A stretch of DNA of 35,333 nucleotides from Caryophanales bacterium (lineage in GTDB: Bacteria; Bacillota_I; Bacilli_A; RFN20; CAG-288): positions 1 through 35,333 of the forward strand of contig JAJVUU010000015.1 in NCBI GenBank assembly GCA_021621525.1, written 5' to 3'. Both the position numbers and the translations under genes were made by a program. The notes under the pieces are model-generated. The model saw nothing but the letters and a program-made list of their open reading frames with translations. It had not been told where the DNA came from and ran no database searches. This document shows, in pieces, positions 25,274-34,158 of the stretch; the stretch's first letter is position 1, and each line of letters opens with the position of its first letter.

Positions 25274-26497
25274 ATGGCGACTCTGCTTCTACTTGTCATC
25301 TATCTCATCTTCATCTCCCTGGGACTTCCGGATTCCGTCTTGGGAAGTTCTTTTCCGGCGATAGCCGAAAATCTTCAGATATCCAGCGACCAGGCAGGAT
25401 ATATCGGCCTTGTCGTATCCTGCTGCACCATTCTTTCTTCCCTTTTTGCCAATAGGCTGGTTTGCAAATTCCATACAAAAAGGGTCATCTCCTACTCGAT
25501 TCTTCTGACGATCCTGGGATTGGTCGGATTCTCCTTTGTCAGACAGGGATATACCTTCCTTTTTTATATCTGTGCCATTCCGCTTGGACTCGGTGCGGGA
25601 TGCATCGATTCGGCCTTGAACAACTATGTCTCCCTTCATTACAAGGCCATCCATATGAACTGGCTTCATTGCTGCTGGGGTGTCGGCGCAAGCATCTCTC
25701 CCTTTATCATTTCATCCTTCATCGATTCCTCGAATCGTTCCGAGGGATGGAACAAGGGTATCCTCATCATCGCCATTGTCCAGCTTTGTATCTGCATTCT
25801 TTCCTTTTTAAGCTTCCCCTTGTGGAAGAAGGTTGAAACAGGTGAGAAGAAAAAAGAAGAGACGGTTGAAGTCAGGGCTTCCTCTTTTTTCAGAAACCCG
25901 GTCTTCTACCTTTCCCTTCTGGGCTTCTTCTGCTACTGTGGCATGGAGACCACCTTGGGAAACTGGGGCGGAAGCTACTTCTGCTATGCCATCGGTTTTG
26001 ATACCAAGACGGCTGCCTTCTTAGATAGCCTGTTCTACTTGGGTATCACACTTGGAAGGTTCTTCTGTGGTCCTTTGTCCCTGAAGGTGAAGGAGAAGAA
26101 CATGATGAGGATCGGGGAAGGTTTTCTTGCCTTAGGATGCCTTCTTTCCCTTTTGAGGATCAACCAGGCAACTTCCATCGCCGGCTATCTTCTTTTGGGC
26201 CTTGGCTGTGCTCCCATCTATCCTGCCATCATCAGAAGTACGGTCTATCGCTTCTCCAGGAAGGCCAGTCTGAAGATGATATCCATGGAGATGGCTATCG
26301 CATATCTGGGAAATGTCACGATTTCTCCTCTCTTCGGCTTCTTGGCCAGGACCGTCGATGACTTTTCCATCCTGATGTATTTATCTCTCATTCTTCTGTT
26401 GTTGATGGTCTTCAGCCATGAAGTCATCAATAGGAAGCTGATATCCAGGGACAAGAGACTCACCCCGGAAGAAAAAAAGGAATATGAGTCCATATAG
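25274..26497 (+). CDS. MFS transporter, fucose-permease-like
   Basis: A 407-residue protein with about 12 hydrophobic helices in two halves, separated by a charged loop of KKKEE near residue 190. It fits the major facilitator superfamily and resembles the FucP/sugar-type branch, with GLGAGCIDSALNNYVSLHY in the fourth to fifth helix region and NWLHCCWGVGASISP, which are typical there. The substrate cannot be read from the sequence. The start follows AGAGGA. It heads a likely operon with the broken nitroreductase and the ABC transporter, at gaps of 8 and 14 bases. Confidence 0.85.
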   Translation: MATLLLLVIYLIFISLGLPDSVLGSSFPAIAENLQISSDQAGYIGLVVSCCTILSSLFANRLVCKFHTKRVISYSILLTILGLVGFSFVRQGYTFLFYICAIPLGLGAGCIDSALNNYVSLHYKAIHMNWLHCCWGVGASISPFIISSFIDSSNRSEGWNKGILIIAIVQLCICILSFLSFPLWKKVETGEKKKEETVEVRASSFFRNPVFYLSLLGFFCYCGMETTLGNWGGSYFCYAIGFDTKTAAFLDSLFYLGITLGRFFCGPLSLKVKEKNMMRIGEGFLALGCLLSLLRINQATSIAGYLLLGLGCAPIYPAIIRSTVYRFSRKASLKMISMEMAIAYLGNVTISPLFGFLARTVDDFSILMYLSLILLLLMVFSHEVINRKLISRDKRLTPEEKKEYESI

Positions 26498-26505
26498 GAG
26501 TGCCT

Positions 26506-27022
26506 ATGCTTGGTGCCATTGAGAAAAGACGTTCGTGCCGTAAGTTTGACGATAGGGAAGTAGAAGATGAAAAGATAGCGGAAATCTGCAAGGCTGGACT
26601 TCTTGCTCCATCGGCGATGCATAACGAGAATGTCGAAATCATCGTCATCAAAGATCCTTCGACAAAGAAAAGACTATCTTCTCTTAACGCAAGGATTGCC
26701 TCTATGCCAGAAGGGAAAGCCCCCCTTCTATGGAGCTGGTTGCATCCTCCTTGTCATCAGCAAGAAGAGCAGGACAGCCATCTATGACGGCTCCGTCTGT
26801 ATGGAGAACATGCTTCTTGAGGCAACTGACCTCAATCTTGGTGCCGTATGGATCCATAGGGCCAAGGAAGAGATTGAAAGCCCGGAAGGAAGAGAAATCC
26901 TCTCTTCCCTTGGCCTGGACTTGACTCAGTATGAAGGAATCGGCCATGTTGCCTTAGGCTATCCTCTGGAACAGGCTGAACCAAAGACGATCGATATGAA
27001 TAGAATCCATATCATGGAATAG
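26506..27022 (+). pseudogene. Nitroreductase-family gene broken by a frameshift
   Basis: The N-terminal part (AIEKRRSCRKFDDREV, then LLAPSAMHNENVE) is in one frame and the C-terminal part (FYGAGCILLVISKKSR, IGHVALGYP) is in another. Together they give a normal flavin nitroreductase of about 171 residues. The break lies in the run of six C at 26720-26725: with five C the reading becomes GKAPFYGAG and continues to 27022. Without correction the first frame ends at 26787. ATG 26506 follows TAGGAG. It could be a true mutation, a phase-variable tract or a sequencing error. Such enzymes reduce nitro or quinone compounds using FMN. Confidence 0.85.
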
Positions 27023-27036
27023 GAAAGGAAGAAACC

Positions 27037-29988
27037 ATGCTCGAAGTAAGACATCTTAAGAAAGTATATCGAATCAAGAACGAAGAGCCTGTGATGGCTC
27101 TGGATGATGTTTCCCTGAAGTTTCCGGAGACCGGACTCGTCTTCATCCTGGGAAAGTCCGGAAGCGGAAAGTCAACCCTTCTCAATGTCATGGGCGGACT
27201 TGACAAACCCGATGAAGGTGAAATCATCATCAATGGGAAGTCTTCCCTGGAATTCAGCGGAAGCGAGATGGATTCCTATCGAAACACCTATCTTGGCTTC
27301 ATCTTCCAGGAGTACAACATCCTAAGCGACTTCACCGTCAAGGAGAACATCGCCCTTGCCCTTCAGCTGCAGCATAAGAAGGCAACGGATGAAGAGATTG
27401 AAAAGATCCTGCAGGAAGTCGACCTGCAGGGAAGCGGGATGGAGAAGAGAAAACCCAATGAACTTTCCGGTGGTCAGAAGCAGAGGGTTGCCATCGCCAG
27501 GGCCTTGGTCAAGGACCCCAAGATCATCTTCGGAGACGAACCGACGGGAGCCTTGGATTCCAATACCGGAAAACAGGTCTTCGAGACCCTGAAGAAGCTT
27601 TCCAAGGACAAGCTTGTCATCATCGTCTCCCATGACAGGGACTTTGCCGAACATTTCGGCGACCGTGTCATCGAACTTCGGGATGGAAAGGTCATCTCCG
27701 ACATCACCAAGACCTTTGTCGAGACGAAAAAAACCAAGGAAGGTATCTCCATCCTCGGTGACAACCTCATCAAGCTTGACAAGGACCGCCTTCTGACACC
27801 TGCGGACCTCGACATCCTCAACGAGACCTTGAAGAAGGCTGACGGAGACGTCTTCATCAGCTGTGACAGCCATGTCAATGATTCCCTGATGGAGGCAGCC
27901 AAGATCGACAAGAGCGGAAACAGGGAAGAATTCATCGATACCGACAGCTCCAGGATTCCTCCTTCCCAAGGTGATTTTGAAGTCATCAAGTCCAAGTTCT
28001 CCCTGGGCCATGCCTTCAAGATGGGTTTCCGTTCCTTGAAGGTGAAACCTTTCAGGCTTGTCATGACCTGCCTTCTCTCCATCGTCTCCTTTACGATGTT
28101 CGGAGCCTCTGCGACAATCGGTCTGTTCTCCACCAAGAATGCCTTTCTCTCCAGCTTCCAGAAGGACCCTGGAGACATCATCAGCATCAGCGGCTATCAG
28201 AAGGGGAAGAGAGGACATTCGAATTCCTATGACTTCAATGAGGAAAACCTGTCCCGTCTCTATTCCGAGACCGGCTTGAAGATGTATGGTCGCTCCAATG
28301 ACGTCTATACAAGCCTTCCTTATCTCTCTTCTTCCCTTTCGGATGTCTCTAACAGCATCTATTACCCCACAGCCCTGAATGGAAAGGTCACCATCGACGA
28401 TGACTTTTTGAAGGATACAGGCTTTGAACTGGTCTCTGGAAGAATGCCCTCTGCTTCAGGAGAGTTTGCTCTCAGCAAATACATCTTCGAAGGATTGAAG
28501 AAGTTTGGCTGCAGCATCAATGATAGGACCATCGACAAGAACGAGGCAACCTATGATGATGTCATCGGATATAAGATGAGTGTCTATGATTCCAACGCCA
28601 GAATAGATCGCGAGTATACGTTGACTGGCATCATCGACACCCATGTTCCTGAAAAATACGATCATTACAAGGATGTCAAGAACACTGAGCTCGACAGGAA
28701 TGACGCCGATGCCATCGCTTTGCAGAACGACTCTAATTCCTGGTATCACTCCGCCATGTTCGTCTATCCTGAAGAGGCAGGGGAAGACGTCTATTATTCC
28801 AAAAACTTCTATTTCTACCCTGGGGAAGACGCTCCTTATAAGAGCAGTGCTTACTTTGCCTATCTCCCAAGCCATGCTGACAACATCTTCTATTTCGATT
28901 CCGATAAGACGTCCTTGGAAGAAGGTGAGACTCTTGTCGGATCGGACATGTTCGCTAACCTGTTTTCCGAGTCTGAAGACAAAGGAGAGAGCGTTCACGT
29001 CTCCTTTGACGGGGCATATTATAGCGATGGAGTCACCACATATGAAAGTGATCTCAATCCATCCAATGCCCTGGATGAGATCGGCAATGCAGCGAATAGA
29101 AAGGTCGTCTATGACAAATGTACGGATTTCTTTGACAACCATTTTGATATCGTCAAGGATATCAACGAAGGAAAGAAACAGGATGTCTATTTCGGAAATG
29201 GATCATGGACGATAAGCCCTACCTATTTGGAAGACGGCAGTATGTCCTTTGACTATAGCGATGTCAACTTTGATCAGAAATACAGCATCTTTGAAGTCTA
29301 TCGCAATTGCCTTTCCCAATCCGGACTGACGGATTACTATGCTTCCTATTTTGAAAAGGTAAGGAAGGACTATCAGTCCAGATATCTTTCCCTGCTTCAT
29401 ATGACCTCCATGGATGTCTTGAGCATCTATTCCAGGGTTGAAAGCCAGATGAGGGAAGACTACATCAACGAAAACTACCAGGAATATTATCTGAAGCATA
29501 GGAATGACGCCGAGTATGTCAGAATCTGCCATGAATTCTATGGAGATGATGTCGATATCGATGCATTGAGCCAGGATAGGAAAAGAAACGTCTTTGCCAA
29601 TATCGTCTATTCCGACAAGGATGTCCTTGTCAGCCTTCAGGGGAAGATATTGCAGAAATTCAAGGAGGAGATGTCTTTCTTCACGTTCGACTGGAAGGAG
29701 ATGAGTCTTGATTTCTCTTCGGGCGATGGCTATTTCGATGGCGATGAAACCTACCAGAATCTCTCTCTGAGCCTGAAGGTTGTCGGTATCGACTTTTCCA
29801 TATCCGGACAGGACTTCAGCATTTCCAAGGCAGATTCCAAGAAGGTCGAACATTATATGGATGACTCAGGATATGTGAGCGTACAAAACCCGTCAGCCTT
29901 GGTCTGCATCAAAAAGGACTATGACAGATTCTCAACCTTCATCGATTATTACATGAAGAAGGCTGGTAAGAAGTACGATGACATGTAA
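27037..29988 (+). CDS. MacB/FtsX-type ABC transporter, ATPase plus truncated permease
   Basis: A 983-residue frame. The ATPase domain has Walker A GKSGSGKST at 39-47, a Q-loop in FIFQEYN, the signature ELSGGQKQR, Walker B IIFGDEP and H-loop VSHD, and looks fully active. A linker to ~325 leads to TM1 near 342-365. A long extracytoplasmic domain of about 590 residues follows, as in MacB-type (type VII) exporters. The frame then meets TAA at 29986-29988, before the last three TM helices. Those helices continue in the same frame as the next entry. Start after AAAGGAAG. In Bacillota, relatives export peptides or antibiotics or sense them. Confidence 0.88.
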   Translation: MLEVRHLKKVYRIKNEEPVMALDDVSLKFPETGLVFILGKSGSGKSTLLNVMGGLDKPDEGEIIINGKSSLEFSGSEMDSYRNTYLGFIFQEYNILSDFTVKENIALALQLQHKKATDEEIEKILQEVDLQGSGMEKRKPNELSGGQKQRVAIARALVKDPKIIFGDEPTGALDSNTGKQVFETLKKLSKDKLVIIVSHDRDFAEHFGDRVIELRDGKVISDITKTFVETKKTKEGISILGDNLIKLDKDRLLTPADLDILNETLKKADGDVFISCDSHVNDSLMEAAKIDKSGNREEFIDTDSSRIPPSQGDFEVIKSKFSLGHAFKMGFRSLKVKPFRLVMTCLLSIVSFTMFGASATIGLFSTKNAFLSSFQKDPGDIISISGYQKGKRGHSNSYDFNEENLSRLYSETGLKMYGRSNDVYTSLPYLSSSLSDVSNSIYYPTALNGKVTIDDDFLKDTGFELVSGRMPSASGEFALSKYIFEGLKKFGCSINDRTIDKNEATYDDVIGYKMSVYDSNARIDREYTLTGIIDTHVPEKYDHYKDVKNTELDRNDADAIALQNDSNSWYHSAMFVYPEEAGEDVYYSKNFYFYPGEDAPYKSSAYFAYLPSHADNIFYFDSDKTSLEEGETLVGSDMFANLFSESEDKGESVHVSFDGAYYSDGVTTYESDLNPSNALDEIGNAANRKVVYDKCTDFFDNHFDIVKDINEGKKQDVYFGNGSWTISPTYLEDGSMSFDYSDVNFDQKYSIFEVYRNCLSQSGLTDYYASYFEKVRKDYQSRYLSLLHMTSMDVLSIYSRVESQMREDYINENYQEYYLKHRNDAEYVRICHEFYGDDVDIDALSQDRKRNVFANIVYSDKDVLVSLQGKILQKFKEEMSFFTFDWKEMSLDFSSGDGYFDGDETYQNLSLSLKVVGIDFSISGQDFSISKADSKKVEHYMDDSGYVSVQNPSALVCIKKDYDRFSTFIDYYMKKAGKKYDDM

Positions 29989-30009
29989 GTCGGTGACTTC
30001 TGCTTCTCG

Positions 30010-30468
30010 ATGTCAGACAGCAAGCTGAACAACATTCAGTTAATCGCCGACATGCTCAGTTCCCTGACGAACGTCTTTGTCATCGTCGGTGCTGTTCTGG
30101 CTGTCTTCTCCATGCTTCTCTTCTATAACTTCATCTCCGTCTCCATCAACAACAAGAAGCGTGAAATCGGCATATTGAGGGCAGTCGGAGCCAAGAGAAG
30201 CGATGTCTTCAAGATCTTCTATAGCGAATCCTTCATCATCGCTGCCATCAACTTCTTCTTTGCCACCATCATGACCTTTGTCTTATCCTTCGTCCTGAAT
30301 CAGAACCTGGGCAGGTCCATCAACATCGACTTTGACATCATGAATCCCAATGGACTCATCATCCTGCTCATCCTTGGTGTATCCCTGCTTGCCAGCTTCA
30401 TCTCCTCCCTTCTTCCTGTCACAAGGATTGCCAACAAGAAGCCGATCGACGCCATTCATAACAGGTAA
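30010..30468 (+). pseudogene. C-terminal FtsX permease part, separated by an in-frame stop
   Basis: 152 residues with three TM helices and the conserved FNFISVSINNKKREIGILRAVGAK segment, closing with a PIDAIHNR end. This is the C-terminal domain of the ABC permease whose main part ends at 29988. The two frames are in phase: 30010 is exactly 991 codons after 27037, so one TAA codon is the only interruption. It could be made from ATG 30010 by re-initiation, but its ribosome binding site is poor (GGTGA, 13 bases away). Otherwise the complete gene, about 1143 residues, is disrupted. Confidence 0.8.
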
Positions 30469-30474
30469 GCAGAC

Positions 30475-30509
30475 AAAAAACTCTCCCCGGGCTTCAGGGA
30501 GAGCTTTTT
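30475..30509. terminator. Bidirectional terminator between the ABC transporter and galT
   Basis: CTCTCCC at 30481-30487 pairs with GGGAGAG at 30497-30503. T5 lies after it on the plus strand and A6 before it, which reads as T6 on the minus strand. It serves both convergent transcription units. Confidence 0.85.
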
Positions 30510-30510
30510 G

Positions 30511-32016
30511 TTATCTCTCAAGCGTAGAAAGGAACCTTCTTACGCCTAAGTATCCTTCTTCATCCTGCTTGTAGACGCCAGAACATTCCAGGACCTTCTG
30601 GAAGGTCAGGCCGATCTTCTCCTGAAGCAGGGATTCGATTTCCTCTTCTGAGGAGAGACCTTGGATTTCCTTCTGGAAGGAAGAGAGCCATAGGGCATGC
30701 TTTTCTGTCAAGGGGTCAATGGCGATATCTTCCTTATGAAGGATATGTTCCTTCAAGGCTGAGATTTCCTTCTTGAGACGGGAAGGAAGGATGGCCGTTC
30801 CCATGACTTCGATGAGACCGATGTTCTCCTTCTTGATGTTCCAGAATTCCTCATGCGGATGATAGAGGCCCAAAGGATGCTCCTTGGTCGTGATGTTGTT
30901 TCTCAAGGCTAGGTCCATGACGAACTTACCATCTTCGAAATGAAGGATTGGAGTGATGGTGTTATGCTCTATGCCATCCGTCTTGGAAAGGATCATCAGG
31001 GATTCGTCATCGTATCCTCTCCAGGAGGAAAGGATATGTTCGCTTAGATCGATGATGGCTTTCTCATCCTTGCTTCTTAGACGGATGACGGACAAAGGCC
31101 AATAGAGGTAGCTGACTTCTACAGTCGGATAATCCTTCAAAGGGAAGGAGAAGACATCTTTTGCCTTGAACATAGGGAAGATGTAGCTCCCGCCTTGATA
31201 ATGGTCATGGCTGAGGATGCTTCCTCCGACGATGGGAAGGTCGGCATTGGATCCGAGCATGTAGTGAGGAAACTTCTTGACGAAGGAGACGAGGTGTTCG
31301 AAGGTCTTCCTGTTGACGGCCATTGGGACATGCTCTTTGTTGAAGACGATGCAGTGCTCCGGATAATAGGAATAGGGGGAATACTGCATGAAGTAGGATT
31401 CACCGGACAAATCCAAAGGGATGTAACGGATGGTCTGTCTAGCCGGATGGGACAAGGTTCCCCGATAGCCCATGTTTTCCTTGCAGAGAAGACACTTCGG
31501 GTAGCTCTTTGGCTTGGCCTGCTTTGCCAAGGCAATGGCACGGGGATCCTTTTCAGGCTTTGAAAGGTTGATGGTGATGTCCAAGTCTCCATATACGGTC
31601 TTCGTCTTCCATTTGATGTCCTTGCAGATTCTATAAGAGCGGATGTAGTCGGAGTCCAAGGAAAGATGATAGAAATAATCGGTTGCCTTCCTGGCTGAGA
31701 TCTTTTCAAGCTCACTGAAGTGATGTTCGACCTGAGCCGGTCTCGGTGTGAAGCAGTTCATGATCTTCGTATCCAGCAAATCCCTATCGAGGACACAATC
31801 GTTCTTTAAGATACCATTTTCATGGGCATAGGAAAGAAGGTTTGCCAAGACTGTCTCTAAATCCACATCATGATAAGAGATGCCGTCATCGACAAACTCA
31901 TCTATGTTCAATACATCCAGGAGAAGATTGATGGAATAATAGAATTCGTCCTCTTCGACAAGCCCCTTATCCAAGGCATAGCAAGCCAGCTTCTTGATTT
32001 CGCTTTGAATGTTCAT
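30511..32016 (-). CDS. galT: UDP-glucose-hexose-1-phosphate uridylyltransferase, class II GalT
   Basis: A 501-residue enzyme of the Bacillota-type class II GalT, longer than the ~350-residue class I. The nucleotidyl-transfer region has SILSHDHYQGG, with the paired His characteristic of this class. Further matches are PYSYYPEHCIVF, YPKCLLCKENMGYRG and LGLYHPHEEFWNIKKENIGL split over two strands. It transfers UMP from UDP-glucose to galactose-1-phosphate in the Leloir pathway. ATG at 32016 follows AGGAGG. The longer frame upstream is antisense to galK in another reading and is not used. It shares one base with galK (TGATG), so the two are coupled. Confidence 0.94.
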   Translation of the reverse strand: MNIQSEIKKLACYALDKGLVEEDEFYYSINLLLDVLNIDEFVDDGISYHDVDLETVLANLLSYAHENGILKNDCVLDRDLLDTKIMNCFTPRPAQVEHHFSELEKISARKATDYFYHLSLDSDYIRSYRICKDIKWKTKTVYGDLDITINLSKPEKDPRAIALAKQAKPKSYPKCLLCKENMGYRGTLSHPARQTIRYIPLDLSGESYFMQYSPYSYYPEHCIVFNKEHVPMAVNRKTFEHLVSFVKKFPHYMLGSNADLPIVGGSILSHDHYQGGSYIFPMFKAKDVFSFPLKDYPTVEVSYLYWPLSVIRLRSKDEKAIIDLSEHILSSWRGYDDESLMILSKTDGIEHNTITPILHFEDGKFVMDLALRNNITTKEHPLGLYHPHEEFWNIKKENIGLIEVMGTAILPSRLKKEISALKEHILHKEDIAIDPLTEKHALWLSSFQKEIQGLSSEEEIESLLQEKIGLTFQKVLECSGVYKQDEEGYLGVRRFLSTLER

Positions 32017-33185
32017 CAGAAAATCCTCCTTCCTCCGTTTCCGACGGAAAGGATGTTTGCCTGAGCCCTTAGACCGGTGCTTAGGAAATATCCTTCCCCG
32101 ACATTCCTGATAAATTCTTCCAGACAATCTTCTTTGACAAGGGAGATGATGTTTCCTCCCCATCCACCTCCGGTCTCTCTGGAACCGATACAACCTTTTT
32201 GCCTTCTGGACAATTCGACGAGGATATCGATTTCATGGCAGGTTGCCTCATATTCGCTTCTAAGACCATCTCCGGATTCGTTGATGAGCTTTCCGAAGGT
32301 CATGATGTCATCCTTCTTCAAAGCCTGGAGAGCTTTTTTGGTCCTTGCTTCCTCATAGACGGCAAAGCCTGCTCTCTTTTGACAGATGGGATCCTGGATA
32401 AGGCCCTTGTTTTCTTCGAATTGACTCGGTGTGAGCTGACAGAGATATCTGATATCAAGCTTCTTCCTTAGATCCTGCAAGGCAGCTTCACATTCCTTCC
32501 TCCTGTCATTGTAGTGGGAGGAGACAAGGCTATGAGGCTTGTTGGAATTGGTCACGACAAGACGATAGGAAGATAGCTTTAAGGGAACATACTCATATTG
32601 GAGGTTTTGGCAGTCTAGGAAGATAGCCTTGTCCTTCTTTCCGTTGGAACAGGCAAACTGGTCCATGATGCCACAGTTCATATGGCAGAAACGGACCTCT
32701 GCCTCCTGGGAAAGCCTTGCTATCATGACGCCATCGATATCCAGTTGGAAGAAATCACGGATGAGGTTTGAAACAACGACCTCCAAAGATGCCGAAGAAG
32801 AAAGACCAGAGCCAGGGATATTTCCATAGACATAGATGTCAAAGCCGTCAGGGATAGGATATCCATGGTCCATAAAGGTCTTGAAGACACCTTTTGGATA
32901 GTTGGCCCAGGAATCCTTGGAATCGTTAAAAAGAGAATCCAAAGATAGCTCCATGATTCCCTTATCCTTGAAGTTCTCGGAGAAGAAGCAAAGCTTACGA
33001 TCGTTTCTCATCCTTGCTACGACATAGGTTCCGCTTTCGATGGCACAGGGAAAGACATGACCGCCGTTGTAGTCGATGTGTTCGCCTATCAGGTTGACTC
33101 TTCCGGGAGCAAAATACCCACGGATGTCACCTCCTGAAGAGAAGACTTCAGAAAAAGCTTCTTTCAATGAACTCTTGTCCAGCAT
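32016..33185 (-). CDS. galK: Galactokinase
   Basis: A 389-residue GHMP kinase. The galactokinase signature GRVNLIGEHIDYNGGHV is at about 28-44, the ATP-binding motif GSGLSSSASLEV near 126-137, and the third motif ETGGGWGG near residue 340. It phosphorylates galactose to galactose-1-phosphate, the substrate of the downstream galT. The start follows GGGAGG. The operon is galK-galT on the minus strand; galE and a mutarotase are not in the window. A TATAAT on the minus strand at 33217-33222 is a candidate -10, without a convincing -35. Confidence 0.95.
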   Translation of the reverse strand: MLDKSSLKEAFSEVFSSGGDIRGYFAPGRVNLIGEHIDYNGGHVFPCAIESGTYVVARMRNDRKLCFFSENFKDKGIMELSLDSLFNDSKDSWANYPKGVFKTFMDHGYPIPDGFDIYVYGNIPGSGLSSSASLEVVVSNLIRDFFQLDIDGVMIARLSQEAEVRFCHMNCGIMDQFACSNGKKDKAIFLDCQNLQYEYVPLKLSSYRLVVTNSNKPHSLVSSHYNDRRKECEAALQDLRKKLDIRYLCQLTPSQFEENKGLIQDPICQKRAGFAVYEEARTKKALQALKKDDIMTFGKLINESGDGLRSEYEATCHEIDILVELSRRQKGCIGSRETGGGWGGNIISLVKEDCLEEFIRNVGEGYFLSTGLRAQANILSVGNGGRRIF

Positions 33186-33282
33186 CAGAGGTTCCTCCCT
33201 ATGTGATGTCTTCCATATTATATACTTTTCCTACCCTTCTTTATCTAGGAAATGGATGAATCTTTCCTCTGACGCGGATTTC

Positions 33283-33311
33283 TTGATGGAAAGGCTAAGA
33301 GAGGGTATAAT
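33283..33311 (+). promoter_or_regulatory. Promoter of the glutaredoxin-like gene
   Basis: TTGATG at 33283-33288 and TATAAT at 33306-33311 are exactly 17 bases apart, close to the sigma-A consensus. A strong AAGGAGG at 33319-33325 and the start codon follow. Confidence 0.7.
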
Positions 33312-33330
33312 GGCTAAAAAGGAGGAACGG

Positions 33331-33642
33331 ATGATGAAGGTATATGGAAGCAGGATGTGCAAGGACTGTGTCGAGCTGAAACGTAACTTCGACCATTATC
33401 ATATCGAATATGAATTTCTGGATATCAATGAAAATCTCAAGACACTGAAGGAATTCCTTTTCTTAAGAGATACGCTTGCTGTCTTTGATGAAGTCAAGAG
33501 GGTACATGACATCGGTCTTCCTGCGCTCGTCCTGGATTCTGGAAAAGTGATTCTTGATTGGGAAGGATATCTACGAAAAAAGGGGTATGAACCCCTGTCT
33601 TGTGAAATAAAAAGCTGTTCCTTGAATGGAAAAGGCTGCTAA
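33331..33642 (+). CDS. Glutaredoxin-related protein
   Basis: A 103-residue thioredoxin-fold protein. The active-site motif CKDC is at residues 10-13 after the first strand MKVYGSRM. A second strand (YEFLDI) follows, and then the cis-proline segment GLPALVLDSGKVI. It resembles the small glutaredoxin-like proteins of Bacillota. Its C-terminus adds two further cysteines (CEIKSCS) and ends in a final Cys, which may bind metal or form disulfides. ATG 33331 and the adjacent ATG 33334 are both possible behind AAGGAGG. Its stop overlaps that of the next, convergent gene by four bases. Confidence 0.82.
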   Translation: MMKVYGSRMCKDCVELKRNFDHYHIEYEFLDINENLKTLKEFLFLRDTLAVFDEVKRVHDIGLPALVLDSGKVILDWEGYLRKKGYEPLSCEIKSCSLNGKGC

Positions 33643-34091
33643 AGCTCCAGCAATGTAGCATATCTATCATCGTAGGTGATGACTTCGGCCTTTCTTGAAT
33701 CGCTATAGATGGCAAAGCAAGGGGAATGCCTTCCGTTTTCAAGAAGGTCTTCACATTCGGAAGTGAATTTCTCATAGTCAGCAAAGGAATCGGTGAACAT
33801 ATCCATTTTCAGATTTGGAAAATCTCCATGATGATAGACAAGGATGGCACCTCTTTTGAGTTGGAAGAAGTACTGCTTTACGGCATCATAGAAGTTCTTT
33901 CCTTCATACATGACGACGTGTTCATAGATGTCCTTGTCGATTTCAAGATAGATTTCCTCGTTCTTGATATGGGCATAGCAATGGAGCAAGACAAAATCAA
34001 AGTCTTCTCCAAAACCCGGAAGCTTTTTTAGCAAATCGATGACTTCGACATAACCTTCATGAAGGGACAATGGATGGATTTCTTTCTTCAT
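33639..34091 (-). CDS. Small soluble protein of unknown function
   Basis: A 150-residue acidic protein with no family I recognise. It has no signal or TM helix. Visible features are a central FVLLHCYAHI strand, a conserved-looking GAILVYHHGDFPN segment, and a C-terminal strand AEVITYDDRYATLLEL, suggesting an alpha/beta fold. It lies between the glutaredoxin-like gene (convergent, four-base overlap) and the AAA+ gene (same strand, separated by a terminator), so it forms its own unit. Frame and composition match its neighbours, which supports it as a real gene. Confidence 0.65.
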   Translation of the reverse strand: MKKEIHPLSLHEGYVEVIDLLKKLPGFGEDFDFVLLHCYAHIKNEEIYLEIDKDIYEHVVMYEGKNFYDAVKQYFFQLKRGAILVYHHGDFPNLKMDMFTDSFADYEKFTSECEDLLENGRHSPCFAIYSDSRKAEVITYDDRYATLLEL

Positions 34092-34124
34092 AGGGCTTGA
34101 TTATAGCATGAAAGAAAGCAAAAG

Positions 34125-34156
34125 AAAGAAAAAAGCATAGGACTTTCGTCCTATGC
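34125..34156 (-). terminator. Intrinsic terminator of the AAA+ gene
   Basis: GCATAGGAC at 34135-34143 pairs perfectly with GTCCTATGC at 34148-34156 around TTTC. On the minus strand it is followed by a run of six T. It begins two bases after the stop codon of the AAA+ gene. Confidence 0.9.
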
Positions 34157-34158
34157 CG

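Noticed and set aside
29986..29988. UAA read as a sense codon in this organism
   Set aside because: TAA is the ordinary stop of several well-conserved genes here, for example rplU, rpmA and ruvA.
32017..32193. Long N-terminal extension of galT
   Set aside because: It is an alternative frame inside galK; ATG 32016 has AGGAGG and gives the normal class II length.
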